From Medicago truncatula (lineage: Eukaryota > Streptophyta > Magnoliopsida > Fabales > Fabaceae): a stretch of 64,000 nucleotides of DNA. The translations under genes were made by a program, and so were the position numbers. The stretch spans positions 6,262,001 through 6,326,000 of the forward strand of contig NC_053049.1 in assembly GCF_003473485.1 (NCBI RefSeq), written 5' to 3'. The notes under the pieces were generated by a model. It ran no database searches. It saw only the letters and a program-made list of their open reading frames with translations, and was not told the DNA's origin. Shown piece by piece: positions 47,914 through 60,760 of the stretch (the stretch's first letter is position 1; each line of letters starts with the position of its first letter).

Positions 47914-50900
47914 TTAGATGGAGATACTGTTAGGAATGCCTCTGCAAGTCAATCCTTCCTCACTAGAAGGATAAAGCAAAGTATACGGCATCTTCACTGG
48001 TCCATATCGATTCCTTAGAGTCTCATCATTGTTCCTTTGAGTGAGTTTTTGTTCAATTTCAGCCAACTTTGTTCCGAATCTCTTGAAAGCCTCTAATGGT
48101 TGTGAATCAGAAGTCCAAAGATCACCTTCAATTCTCTGTCCAAGGTATTGTTCATCAGAAGCATGTCTTGACAAGACCTCTATAATGGTCAAGTCAGTTA
48201 GTGTGTCATCTTTTGGTGTGATTGTTCTCAAAAACGCCTTTTGATAGTTCTTAGAAAGCTCATCATACTCGGGGGATCCTTTCTTAGGCATTAATCTTCT
48301 GCTTTTAGTTGGTCGGTTAAGAATGTAACCACCGTACGGATATTGTCCAAAATTAACAGCTGCATGAAGTGCTGAAGCAATCCATATGAGGGTAGTGCAA
48401 GAGTCAATCAACTCTGTGCGAGTTTGCATCTTAACCCACCATTTAGCATTTTTCAAGTCACCGTGACCAACCTCTACAAGTTCTTTCCAAAATGCTTGGA
48501 GTTCAGAATCTTGTCCAATATTTGCATCTGACTTGTAGTAGAAATTCACATATTCTTCAACCCATGACTTAATAACAGCCCATATCTCTAATCCATCAGC
48601 AGCATAAGGGTAGTCCTCTATCAGAAGGCGAAGGCCGTGTGGGGAACTTGGATCCTTAACAGCCACTCCTCTAGATAACAAAAAAGGAAGATATCATTAA
48701 TATCAAAATAAAAACTTTGATATCAATATATTATTAACGGAAAGTTTAAAATTGCGGCAAAATAGAGTTGATGCGGCCACAACCATTGATGTTTAGACAT
48801 TAAAAACCTGAATATCCCATCTTAGATTGAGGTTGCGAACAAATTTTCAATCCTCTTTTTAACTATTGAATATATGTCTAGGATCTAATGTTTTTTAAGG
48901 TTACCTTTTGAGTAGATCATTAGGCAAACCTTGCTCTTTAAAATTCCAATCCTTATATAATACAGCAGACAACTCTAGAGAATAACTTCCCATCAAGAAC
49001 GTCTTCTCAATAACACCCTCTGCATTGACCAAAACATTCCTTGCAAGTGCATTAATGTTCATTGTGTCACGATAGTGCGGAAGTAAAAGCTTATGAATAG
49101 GATGAACCACACTAAGATGCCTATTTGTTGCTATGATGAATGGCTCAACAACAGCATGAGTGTTTAACCTGTCAGACATATAGATATTAATGTATAACTC
49201 ATAGATATATAAAGCATGTTTGACTCTCTATAATCTTTTCAATTGAATTTATACCAATGGCTGATGAGTTGGTGATGGCAAGAGTCGTTTACAACAACGT
49301 ATGCCTTGGCAAGGAGCCAAATAGAAGCTTCAACACCTTCACTTGCAGGCAAGTAAATATCACTAACAGGACCAAAGCTATCAGCCTGAGGATGTGGGCT
49401 ACTTAGCTCAATGGCCAACGGCTTCAAAGTTCCATCATTTTGTAAGAAAAGGAAGGTTCTCGTAGCATATGCCTTTGTATCAGCTGCATTTATTTTCCTC
49501 AGATATGGATATAACGAGTCGTGGTAATCAAGTATGTACAATTTGTTGGTTTGGATAGCCTATTAAAAAAATATATAATTCAGTCATTGCAATAATTTGA
49601 ATAAAAATGAAACAATTTTGCAAAACAATACCAAAATTATTTATTTCGAGTATTGATGTTAAATTTTGTAATTACTTGTTCAACTGTGATGCCACCCATG
49701 TTTTGTTGAAGCTGTTCTTTGGTTATTGTGCTGGTATTATCACCGTAGAGTTGCCTATCTAGCTTGCTCTTTGGTGGAAATTCCTACATTAAATATATCA
49801 AGCAATAATAAGGTTAACAATTACAAAACTACGATGAAAAATGGATACAAAATTCTTATTTTAGTTTATGTGTTTGCATAACAATTATTAAACTATTAAG
49901 TTTACCTGAATTCTTTTGATGATGTGTGGATTTACACCAGCAATCATCTCTCTTGTAAATTCTTCGTCAGTCATCCATCCAGATTGATTCACTTTTCAAA
50001 GTAAGAGAAATATAAAAGTTTTATGAAATTAATTTCTTTCCAAATTTTGCATGACTAAATATGTGTTTCTAATGGATACCTTTAATGACTTTAGGTGGTG
50101 GAAACTTTAGGGCCGATTCACCATCAGTTCGGAAGAGTTCCTTGAAAAATGGTATAGGGCTAAGTTTGCTAAGTGTACTAGTAGGTAATTTAATCCCACC
50201 ATCATAAAATGATCGCACATCATCAAAGCTGTTAAATTCTGGCTTATTGAATTGTAATGTAATTGCAGATTGTAATTGAGGTATGACATTTTGAGATACT
50301 GATTTGAGTATGTAAACAAGAAAATCTGAAGACTTCAAGTGACCAAATGATTCATCTCTTGGAAGATAAATATACTCGCTCCGTCTCTCACTTTTAGGAT
50401 CTGCACAAATACAAAAATAGCAAAATATGCATTAGCAAGAGGAATGTCTTAGAATCATAAACAAATGAAAATTTGGATCAACATACTTAAGATATAACAT
50501 ACATAAAGTGTTTAAATAAAATATAAAAGCATATAACCTTTCTTAGCTGGTTTCCTGCCGGTTCTCCCTCTTCGAGGGTAAGGCAAGGTGTTGGATCCTC
50601 CAATAACGGGACGAGCCAAGCTTGCTTTCTTGTCAGGATCACCCACATCATTGTAGACATCGTAGTCATAGATCCTTTCCCATTCTTTACGCTCTCCTGT
50701 TCCATCTCCTCTTAAAGTGTTCAACTCTTCTTGTCTATAGTAGACTAATGGAGGTGGTGTTTCACTTGGAAGATATGTCTATATTTATATTTTAGTTAAT
50801 AGTGTCAAATTTTGGAAAATGTAAGATATTTAAGATGTAAGATAAATTTGATATTTTTTGATAATTACCTTGTTGGCAAAGAAAATGCGTTCAGTTTTGT

Positions 50901-52252
50901 ACTTTCGACAATTGTAAATCCATGAGTTGCAAACAAAGTTGATGGTTCCATGGTTAGGAATATCTTCAAGTGTTAAACTTACAAGAAAGAATTCTCCTAG
51001 CATGAAATTCTCAATATAAAATGCTCCTGGAATTCCCATCTCACTATCCCATTCAAAATGAACTTTGTATGCAGACTGTCCAGCTCCTAGAATTGGTGCA
51101 GAGGTAACAAAACCTTCAAGAAACGATCTCTTTCCCACTTTACCTTTTCCACTTTCTACAAATATGTCACAAGTTTGTTTTTCAATTTCAGTACAGATTT
51201 ATATAAAAAAAAATAAAATCAGTTATGATAATTCTCAAAAGAAATATTATAGCAATTCAAAATCTAATACTTTTTTGCAGCGTTCAATATCTTTTTAGCT
51301 GGAAAAAAATCACCATTGAACTTAAAGATTATAGTATCATATTAGTTATGTCTGTAAAATTTTAAGTAAATTTAAATTAATTGATAAATAATGGAGGTAT
51401 GTGAAGATTAACTATATTTTTATTAAACAACATTAATATTAAATTTCGTATACGTCTCAATAACATATAGAAAAAACTTTTGTTTTTTTTCTAATCTACT
51501 TAGGGTGTTGCAGATCCGTATGCGCGCCATTTGCCTAAAAATAATAACATATAAAATAATTCTAAATTTCTATAAATTTTTTACACAGAAGATCTAAATA
51601 ATATAACACTAAAGTTTATCTATCTCTAAAAAAAGTCCAAGGATAGACCATACTAATTTTAGTAAACAATAAATTTTATAAGGAAAAATTAACAAATACT
51701 CTTAAAAAATTATTTATAGAAATTATAATAATTATAAAAAATGAAGAACATGTGTAATATTTTATCAAAGTTTAGTAAAGAAAAATAGTAAAATCTATCT
51801 TTGAACCACATGGTTAGATTTGACGTATAGAAATCAATTGTGAATTTAAAATATGAAAATTTTTACTGTATACTTGCAAATTGAAGTATATCGGTATTTT
51901 TGTATTGAAAAAAGAAAAAGAGATTTTATAACAATGAGTTATGAGTATACATCCATTTAGTGAGCATTATGTTTGTAGACAGTAGTGTGAGAGATTAAGT
52001 AATTATAAGAAGAAAAAAAAAAAAAAAGTAATTACCATCAGCACTAGTAGCACTAATCAACCTGAGAGCCACGGAAGAGCACAAGATTGAAGCGTAGGTG
52101 TCAATTATAGAGCAAGTGAGATTACCAAGAACCTTGAATCCACCTGTGACATTTAAACCAGCGGTGAGGGCGTTGATATCCAACACATTCCTATGCATCA
52201 ATATCACTGTCCCCTTCACCTTTTGGCTTCTGTGAAATGGATTTGTAAACAT
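47914..52252 (-). CDS. Lipoxygenase LOX-B
   Basis: Nine exons: 52036-52252, 50869-51155, 50538-50778, 50080-50400, 49906-49991, 49676-49783, 49255-49559, 48905-49168 and 47914-48670. They give 861 aa. Every internal exon from 2 to 8 has exactly the length of its LOX-A counterpart. Exon 1 is 15 bases longer and exon 9 equals LOX-A exons 9+10 without the intron. The ATG at 52252 ([15 protein letters not shown]) is the first in frame; the open frame further upstream has no ATG. Iron ligands H521, H526, H712, N716 and I861 are present, and the specificity pair is T578-F579. It lacks a transit peptide. It is probably a cytosolic fatty-acid dioxygenase of the soybean LOX1-4 group. It looks intact. 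Confidence 0.93.
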
Positions 52253-52353
52253 CTTTGCAACTTCTCCAGCAAATTTGTTGTGCACTTTCTGGCAAATGAA
52301 AGAAAACTTTGTGGCTTGCAAGTCACTATTCTAATTTTGTTTACACTGCTCTC

Positions 52354-52361
52354 ATTATATA
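52354..52361 (-). promoter_or_regulatory. TATA box of LOX-B
   Basis: GTATATAATG on the minus strand lies about 100 bp before the ATG. Just upstream, the direct repeat 'gggggtggtaatttag' occurs twice (about 52405 and 52475) around a short GATA repeat. Confidence 0.6.
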
Positions 52362-52479
52362 CTGTAAGTCTTGCAGCCTAGGTCAACCATCAATGTAACT
52401 AAAGGGGGTGGTAATTTAGTAGATTTAGTAATAGTAGATAGATAGATAGATTTGTTTTTCATTTGGAGGTCTAGAGGGG

Positions 52480-54150
52480 GTGGTAATTTAGATTAAAAAA
52501 ATGTAAAAATATTGGAGCCCTAAAGTAAGAGTTTAGTCTATATATCTTATGTTTCGGTTCAACGAAAGAGCTTATTGTTTAGGGTTTAGAAAATTTTGAT
52601 AGAATTATACAACTAGAAGAATTAGGTTTTATCAAAAAAAAAATAGTAGAATTAGGTAAATTTTATCTATCTAAGAGTTTGGTTGGATATATACTTTTTA
52701 GGCAAAATTTGTTTAACATTTATATTTATTTTAAAAATATGACATGATATTGATTGATTGGATGAAGGGTACATACACAATAAAACTACGTAGGTATCAT
52801 TGTGTTCCGGGTAGATTTATTAGAATAATATAGTGGTCATTTGAACATTAATTAATGGTGATAGAGTTGTTGAGAATGAATAAACTAACGATAGCATAAG
52901 TAAATAAAAAGCAAATAGATAAATTGCGAGTAAAATAATAATTTGATCGATTGTGTATGTATAAATCAAAATTTACAATTTGTAAAAAAACAAATCAAAA
53001 TTTACAAGTGGTATTTATAGACAAAATAACATAACAGGTAATTCTGTTGTCCTATAACATCCTGACTTACAAAATTAATCCACATGTTTATTTAGATGTG
53101 CCATTTTTCCTAACAAATCCACATGTTTGTATTCAAGATCAAAGTTAATGTATTAAAAACAAAATATAATTATTATTGTTGGTACTACGAAGGTTTAATG
53201 TCAGTAACTTACAGTGTTAGAAACCACACTGGAAACCCATTGTTTTGGAACATGCTTAGAAGTTGGAACATGAGAAAGTGTGGTCCAACTCATATCTAAA
53301 TAATATATTAGTATCGAACCAGAGACATTGGAAAGGAGTATACTTTGCCAATATTACCAGATCAACTCAAATGGTTTACTTACATCTTAACTTAAAACTT
53401 TAAAGCATTAAATATATGAATTCTCTTGCTTATAATGTTGAACTTATTTTTTTTCCTTCATGGAATGTAGAACTCTTAACAAGTAAGTCTAAACCCTATT
53501 TTCGCTCACACGACAACACATTATCAACCTTCCCTATCATCTTTCCCAAACCTCATGTGTGTAAAGAGTATTGTCACTATCACACGAAATGTTTGTTGTT
53601 TTGAAGGAGTATTTTGCATACATAATATTGGAGAGTGTATTTATTACAATTTAAAACTTATGACATGGTAGCTACTAGCTTAAATGCAATACGTGTAAGG
53701 GAAGACGAAGACCCATAGAAGTCTACTCTTTTGTACTCTTCCATCATCTTAACAAAGACATGCGCCTATATCTGTTTATTTGGCCGTACACAATAGTAAT
53801 AAAGATATTGTTATATTATTATTGAAATTTATAACTTAGGATAAGATATAGGTTTGATCAGACAGATGCAATAATTTTTCTACCCTTTAAAAGCTATATT
53901 ATTCAATGTGTATATCCACCACTATAGTCCTTGTATGGAAATGCATTTTCCCATAGTGTGAATGGGGAGACCTGGAGATCATCATGAAGCATCGACTCAA
54001 ACACACAGCTTGCACTGTTGGAGAAAGATGCTACTATTATCTCAATTATTGTTAGTAATTATTCATATTACGCAGATTGAGATCCAATTCCTCAACTTCA
54101 TTATCACTAATAAACTACTTTAGTAACCAAACTAAATATATATATGCACC
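52480..54150. other. LOX-B upstream DNA
   Basis: AT-rich promoter-distal sequence. I see no gene, RNA or clear repeat in it. Confidence 0.4.
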
Positions 54151-54696
54151 AAGATTAGGCGTGTTGCGGTGTCCGACACGCGTGCTGAGTCATTAATTAG
54201 TTATTTTAATATAATATTTAGTTCCGTTTTAATTAGATTTAAGTTTATTTTATTTTAATATTATTTCCTTTTAGAGCTATTTTACTTCAGTTGCATATTA
54301 TTATATTTCAGGAATGAATATTTGATGGATTGAGTCTTGGAGCAAAAGAAAAGGGGTTTGGAGCTGATTCGGAACGAAAATACGAAGATTTGGAGACAAA
54401 AATATGTCTCCCCCAAGCCAGAAGCTTGGCACGACCCGTGCTCCCACTGGCACGGTCGTGCCACCTCCCAGGATCTCCTTTTGCTGCTTTTGCTTAGATT
54501 TTAAGCTACTCTATTTAGTTTTGACCGAAAAGCCCGCAGTTTCTTGTGGAACATTCTAGTGATGTATTGCTTAGGTTTTAAGTCGAATGTAAACTATAAA
54601 TAGAGTAGCTAGCTATCACAACAATTCATCTTTTGCTCTCTGAAATAATAAGTGACAATTGTTTCTTTGAATAAAAGTTCTCCTTTATTTTATGTT

Positions 54697-54744
54697 CTTC
54701 TTCTTCTTCTTCTTCTTCTTCTTCTTCTTCTTCTTCTTCTTCTC
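54697..54744. repeat. (TTC)n microsatellite
   Basis: About 15 uninterrupted TTC/CTT units lie within the LTR-like block. Confidence 0.9.
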
Positions 54745-55363
54745 TTCTATGTTTACAATGAACGTGAGTGAGTAGACTCTTCTGCCTTGGGATTGTTGGG
54801 TAAGTCTAAATGACATAACCCTAATCAAACCAAGCCTTGAACCCTAATTTTATATAAATTTACTTTCTAATCTAAATTCACCGTTTTAACATGAATTAAC
54901 AATTACCAAACTATAGAAGCGAAAGTGGAGGGTTAGTAATTGTTAATTCATCATCTCAAATATCAATTTATAAAGCGAAAGTGGAGTTTTGATATTTGAA
55001 CAAGTGAATTTAGACAAGGATTGCGAAACATGAAAATAGTCTAGCAAACCTTGAGACATATAAAGTTTCGAACTTCAAGGATTCTAATAGCAACCAACCA
55101 TGAAAATAGGCGTGGTTGCTAGGGGAACACACTCACTGAGACTGAAAGGAGATGTGATAAGCTAAAGAGAAACTTGTCTTTAGAAAGTAAATCAAATATA
55201 AAATTATGGTTTAGGGTTTGTTTGTGAAGGGCTTGTTATTTAGATGAACCAATAATCCCAAGGCGTTTTTTATTTTTATTATTTTCTTTCAATTAAAAAT
55301 CCAAACTTTTCAACTAAAACTCTTTTCTAATCATTGTTGAAAGTTAAGTAAATTCATAACTCC

Positions 55364-55501
55364 ATCCCCGTGAGCTTAGCTCAGTTGGTAGGGATATTGA
55401 ATATTATATGCAGGAGCCGGGGTTCGAACCCCGGACACTCCACTTCTCCACAGTTTAATTGTGTGAGCTCTGGCCACTAGGCTACTTGACAAAAAAAAAA
55501 A
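55364..55501 (+). repeat. Full tRNA-derived SINE with target duplication
   Basis: Box A TTAGCTCAGTTGG (55376-55388), box B GGGGTTCGAACCCCGG (near 55418-55435) and an A-tail of about 13. It is flanked by the exact 14-bp duplication AAATTCATAACTCC (55350-55363 and 55502-55515). The perfect duplication and strong boxes mark it as the youngest SINE in the window. The tRNA-like part cannot complete a cloverleaf with the following sequence, so it is not a tRNA gene. Confidence 0.9.
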
Positions 55502-55585
55502 AAATTCATAACTCCCTGTCGGAACGATACTTTTGTTTACTACATCTGTAAACCGTGCACTTGTGGTTTTATCCCATCAAAGCGT

Positions 55586-58500
55586 TGGTGTTTGACATTC
55601 TTATGACACTTATACGACATATGTTGGACCAACTAAGTCTGGTGTCCCAAAAATTTATTATTTTTATTTACTTCAACACTCCATGGATCGGTGTCTGACA
55701 TCTGTATGACACTCATATAACGCATGTGTCGAAAAACTCAGACAAGTATCCGAAGTTTTTTTCTTTGCTTCGAGACACCTTAGACATATCTAAGACGTAT
55801 CTACAAGATTAAAGATGTGTGAAAACAATGTTGATCAATGAAGCCGTTAAAGAAATTAATCTTTTTAACAAAATTTTAATATTTTTTGTTAAAGAAATAC
55901 ATTGCTCAATTTACATGTATATATTTTGATTCTCGCTTTTTGTCAATGTCAAGATCCTTCTTCATATCAGATTTGCCGTGTTTTAGTTTTAGTTACTTCT
56001 TAGTTAAGTTTACTTGTATGAGTCATAAGTTTAATTTTTTTTTAGGGATGACTCATAAGTTTATTTAGTTTGTTGAGGTATGAGTTATATGTTGGTATAT
56101 CAAGTATGAGTAAGAGTTCTATATTAAAATGTGGATGATGAACACGTTATAATTGAGATGATATATAATTTTAATGTCTTAATGTTTTGGGTTAAAGTGT
56201 GTGTCAACCACACATGTATTGTTGATTTGAGCTTAATGTGAATGATCTTTAGACTTCCCTAATCAGCAAAAACATTATGCAACGTAATTTTTCACTCCAA
56301 TATTCTATGATAAATGCTCATCTTTCAAAATTGACCAATATTCATTGATTTTTTTTTGAAGGAAACCAATATTCATTCATGTTAACTGTATATGCCATCA
56401 TTCACTTTATAAATTTCCACTCAACGACTCCGTACCTTGCCAGCCAACACCTCTTCCATGTCAGCAACGCAACCCATCAATAGCAGTTACACACCTATAG
56501 ATAAGATCCAATCAACCAATGAACCAATCCATAACATTTATACAGACTTATTAATTAAGATTTAAGACCATTCCATTATAGCAATAGACATAAGTCAGCA
56601 ATTCAAATAAAGTTTATAACCAACATAAGTGTATGCTTGATAAATATTTCGTCTCTAACACGTAGCGACAAAATTATATAGAGATATATTTCCTTCTCAA
56701 AATGTCCCCAACTGTTTCACCTTTTTTTAGTAGTGAGTCTAGTGACCATCCTCAATCTACATTCTGCATCAAAATATATATTGTTCATGTTTAATTAAAC
56801 TATATAAATCTTATACACTGCAAGGCCCACATGGTACTTAAGAAGCAATTGCCAAGTCTTTGATACATTAAATGCATGCTTGTATTTTAATTTTTTCCCT
56901 TAATAGCAAAGCAAAGTTATAAATTAATTGTCACCATGCAAAGTTTGAAAGCTCTTGACATACAATTATGTTGGGTTCATGACTTTTGGTGGAACAGGAG
57001 GAGTGCATGACTTAGCAACTGTGAAGGCGTTAGTATAACTTTTAGGTGGCCTAGTAACATAAAAAATTAATAAGAAATATTAAACTTTATCATAAGCAAA
57101 CACTTTCACAATAATTTTTACTTTCCTAAATAAAGGTTTGAACAACCTGTGAATCAATGAATTCTAAGATGTGAATCGATGCCTATTATTCGTTTGAAGG
57201 AACCAACCTTGATGAGTGAGCAGGTGTGGCTGAGTGATAAAAAATATCAAATTTTATGATCATAAGCAAACACACGTTCACAATAAGTTTTACTTCTCCT
57301 TCCAAAAAAATAATAATTAATTTTTTTACTTTTTCATATAAAGCCTTTGTTAGAGTTGTTATACGTAAACCAACTAATGTGGACAAACACCCTTCTACCA
57401 CTCTTATAGGTGGCCAATTTTATAATAAAAAATTCTTATTATCCATATCATTTGTACAAGAAAAAAATAAAAAATAAAAAATAAAAATTGTTGTTTTCTC
57501 AGTTATTCACTCTAGTGGCTCTCTTTTTCTCCACCGCCGCTGCCCCGTCCTGGCCTCTCTCACCACTACCATCATATCCTTGTCATCGTACCTCCGCCCC
57601 ACCCCCTCTGCAACACAACACTCCACCAACACCACAACTGTCGTGGCCTTCACAGTTCACACCATCCAGAAGTCTTCCCGTTCACCGCCCTCAAATCGCA
57701 CCACCACCACCATCATTATGTAAGATCTAGCCATTACCATCATAGTTGCCGCCGTTCTCACCACACTCCGTCAACATCCTCGTCCTCGTCACTACTCAGG
57801 CGAGGGAGAAGAGAAAAAGAGAGATAGATAAAATTACAATTACAGAAGGAGAGAGAAGGAGTAGAGAGAAAAAAGACACGCAGATAAGATTTGAGGGGAG
57901 GAAGAGAGTTCATAGAGGGTGAGGAAGGGAACATGAAATCTCATTTTTACCCCTTGTTTTTAAATAAAACTACAGAATTGTCATCCACATCAGCAAGTGG
58001 TACAAAGTGTGTACAAAAGGGAGTGGTCCATCTATCATTTTCCCTTAAAGTTAAGTACCACGTGGGCCCTACATAGTACTAGAGTGATGAATGTGGTGTA
58101 AAAAGTTTGGGTGGCGGAAGATTCTAAGGGAGGAGTGCCGCTTGAGGAGGTGCCATGGCGGAGCTAAAAATAATTTTTTGATTGGAGCAATTCTTTTAAT
58201 GTGTGTAAATTTATATTTTCTTATTAATTAAATCAAGTGATTAAACCGGTGTTTTAAAGATATTTTAACATAAATATTATATAATTTTTTATTATATTAC
58301 ACATATACTTTTAATTGAAAAAAGAATTGTGTTTTATTCGCACAAAATGTTGGTGAGAGAAAAATAATGTTGGTGATAGATATACAACTTAGTGGTTCGG
58401 TACTCTTTTAGTGGCCAACTGGTTTGAACCCCTTGATGGTTTTTTTTAATAAATTTATTAAAAATAGGCATAAGAAATTAAAAAAGAATGGCAGATATGA

Positions 58501-59059
58501 TTTGAACTTTTAACATGAAGGCATAGGATCTCTCAACTTAAACGTTAGAACACACTTATTTCTGACGCAACATATTATATATAATATAACTTCATACTAT
58601 AATATGTGAATATATACCTATTAAAATGATTTTTTTAGTGTTTGGGTAAGTGAGTGGCTCCGCCACCGAGGAGGAGGGTGAAGGTAGTGAGGAGGCGACA
58701 ACGGTGGCTTCAAAGGAGGGTTGTAGAGTGTGAGCAGAGAAGGATAGGTTTTTCCAATAACACCGCCATTAATTATAGATAGAGGAAGGGGGTACGATAG
58801 TTCTGGAAACACCTGGAGGAAATGTGGAGGGAGAGTAGGTAGGAAATAGTTGGATGCAGTAGGGATTTTTCGCTTACAAAGGAATGACAAAATTTATTTT
58901 AATATAGAGGATGAAACAATACTTAAGAAGTCGGTAGAACTTGAAGAAGTTGATGAGTTGAATAAAGGAAGAAAGGAGAAAGCAAGCAGTGGTCAATGAT
59001 TGTATTGATTTATAATGTGAGAAGCTTGGGGAAGATCGAAAAGGAAAATGATTAACTAG
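55586..59059. other. Intergenic DNA, no gene found
   Basis: There are scattered repeat-like pieces. Around 57062-57122 and 57240-57300 a 60-bp segment ('cataagcaaacac..tcacaata') is repeated. Bases 57530-57720 are a C-rich low-complexity stretch. Bases about 58153-58666 are bounded by 'ggcggagct' and 'agtggctccgcc', a possible degenerate inverted-repeat element of about 510 bp. Near 58425 'ggtttgaacccc' may be a SINE box B. Confidence 0.4.
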
Positions 59060-59990
59060 TTGGTGCGCCAACAAAAGGTTGATATCTTTCGCGTGGGAGG
59101 GTTTTGTCGGGGTGTGCTTGGAGTGAGGATTCTTTTAAAAATGTTCTTTTGCCATTATATCTATTCCAAATATGATATAATTGCAAAGAGGAGATTCTGT
59201 GAGAATCTTTTGATGGTTACAGATACTTTGAGAGAAGGAGCTTGGTGTTCGGTGGGTGATTTTAATGCGTGTGTAGTTTGAAAGAGAGAAGGGGGATAAA
59301 TTTTGAAGCTTCTTCGGGACAACCATTGAAAATGAACTCTTTTTAATAATTTCTTGAGGGAGGTGGACATGCTGGATGTGACCGCTACTGGTCGTAGATT
59401 TACTTGGTATAATTCAAATGGGAGTGCGATGAGTCATATTGATAGAGCTCTAATTATCAAGAAAAAATGGTCTAACAATTAGGGTTATGTGGCTTGGTGG
59501 GTCTTATCGAGGGATATATCAGATCATTACCTCTTGGTTTTTAAAGTTGGAGATAGGGGTTGGGGTCCAAACCCATTTTGCTTCAATAATTTTTGGCTGG
59601 AAGACATGAAGTTTAAACAAGTAGTGGAGGATGTACAAGAAAATCAAAATGTTAGGTTTGATGAGAGTGGTGTTGAAAACAAAACCTAAAGCTTTGAATA
59701 TTGAACTGAGAGCTTGGAATAATTAATGAAGTGAGGTTGGGTATGGAGATATAGAAGTTGGTTGTCAAAATTGGTGGATAATATTATGGATCTAGATGTT
59801 AGAGGCAAAATCTGTTCTTTGAGTCGAAGAGGTGGAGATTAGAGAAAGAAAGTTAACGAGTTATTAACGAGATTAGGGTTTAAAGATCTAAGTGAAAATG
59901 ACTTTGGGAGGGGGATGCCAATTGAAAGTACTTCCATAAATGTGTGAAAGCAAGATCAAACCAGAACATAATAAAAGTTCTTAAATCTAA
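59060..59990 (+). mobile_element. LINE endonuclease-region fragment
   Basis: The plus strand shows pieces of an L1-type apurinic endonuclease: REGAWCSVGDFNACV, then FLREVDMLDVTATGRRFTWY, then SHIDRALI, then RDISDHYLLVF and WGPNPFCFNNFWL. They lie in several frames with stops between them. Reverse transcriptase is absent. The fragment breaks off at about 59990. Confidence 0.75.
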
Positions 59991-60117
59991 TTAAGTCGAT
60001 TAAAAAAGACACTTTTTAAGTAGGACGTTCCATCCAATGGCACCCACGCAAAAGTAGGATGCTGCCACATATTTTGTTCAACTTGCTTTTTGAAATTCTC
60101 TACCACCTCTGTTTTCT

Positions 60118-60751
60118 GAGTGCAGATCTGCTCCAGTACAAAATTGCTCCAGTTCCCAGTTAATGTAACTGATGCGTGACATGTGGCAGGGTCAGATTTC
60201 AACGGATCAGATTTTAAAAACAAAATCAGTTTTTTACTTTGACACAAAAAAAGAGCTCTGTGAGAGTAATAGCACGCTTACGCCCTTCTCCGTCACTCCT
60301 CTCCGCCCCTCTCCCTCTTCTTCGTTAGTACGTCGTCGTCCCTCTTCTTCGTTAGTACGCCGCCGTCCCTCTTCTGCATTTCAATTGGAGGAATACAGTG
60401 TTATTCGTTGTTGTAAACATTCTGTTGGCACATAGTGTGATGTTTGTTATTGCAAATAAAAGATATCGTTGTTGTTATTGATTGAAAGCTTGTAACAGCG
60501 TGACGGCGGCAGCGGCGGACAGTTACAGCAGCGCGGCGGCGGAGTAGGGCTGAATAGTGGTAAATTAAGTTTGAACGTGTTTTGTTTCGACGGAGAAGAG
60601 AAGAGAAATCATTTCTATTTTTTTAATTAAAAATAACTTACTTTGCAAATTTAAAATCTGAACCATTGATGTTGTTTTTGCCACGTGTCGTCAATTTGTT
60701 CAAAGTACAGGACAGTTAATGGATTTTATAAACTGGAGCTGATCTGCACTC
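60118..60751. mobile_element. Mutator-type element with 9-bp target duplication
   Basis: The left end GAGTGCAGATCTGCTCCAGT and the right end, reverse-complemented, GAGTGCAGATCAGCTCCAGT lie between exact copies of CTGTTTTCT (60109-60117, 60752-60760). The interior (60280-60560) is unusually GC-rich, with two copies of 'ccctcttcttcgttagtacg' and 'gcggcggcg' runs, unlike the AT-rich surroundings. It is possibly captured host sequence. No transposase. Confidence 0.85.
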
Positions 60752-60760
60752 CTGTTTTCT

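Larger units (their letters stand above)
54184..55585. mobile_element. LTR-retrotransposon remnant, probably a solo LTR
   Basis: A block with a (TTC)n tract and a GC-rich 'ggcacggtcgtgccacctcc' palindrome ends '...gtgcacttgtggttttatcccatca', typical of long terminal repeats of legume Ty3/gypsy elements. No internal coding region accompanies it, so it looks like a broken, fossil copy. The boundaries are approximate. A SINE has inserted near its right end. Flanking text on both sides resembles a further 'gtgtccgacac' repeat, as if the LTR lies inside an older element. Confidence 0.45.

Noticed and set aside
52253-52321. Longer N-terminus for LOX-B
   Set aside because: The open frame extends upstream, but only from a TTG codon. 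The first ATG is at 52252 and gives the family's usual start [14 protein letters not shown].
55370-55440. A tRNA gene
   Set aside because: Boxes A and B are present, but no acceptor stem closes the cloverleaf. The sequence continues into a tail and A-run with a target duplication, so it is a SINE.
57488-57730. Proline/serine-rich small protein on the plus strand
   Set aside because: The reading frame is a by-product of a C-rich low-complexity stretch, with no domain, conserved start context or splice partners.
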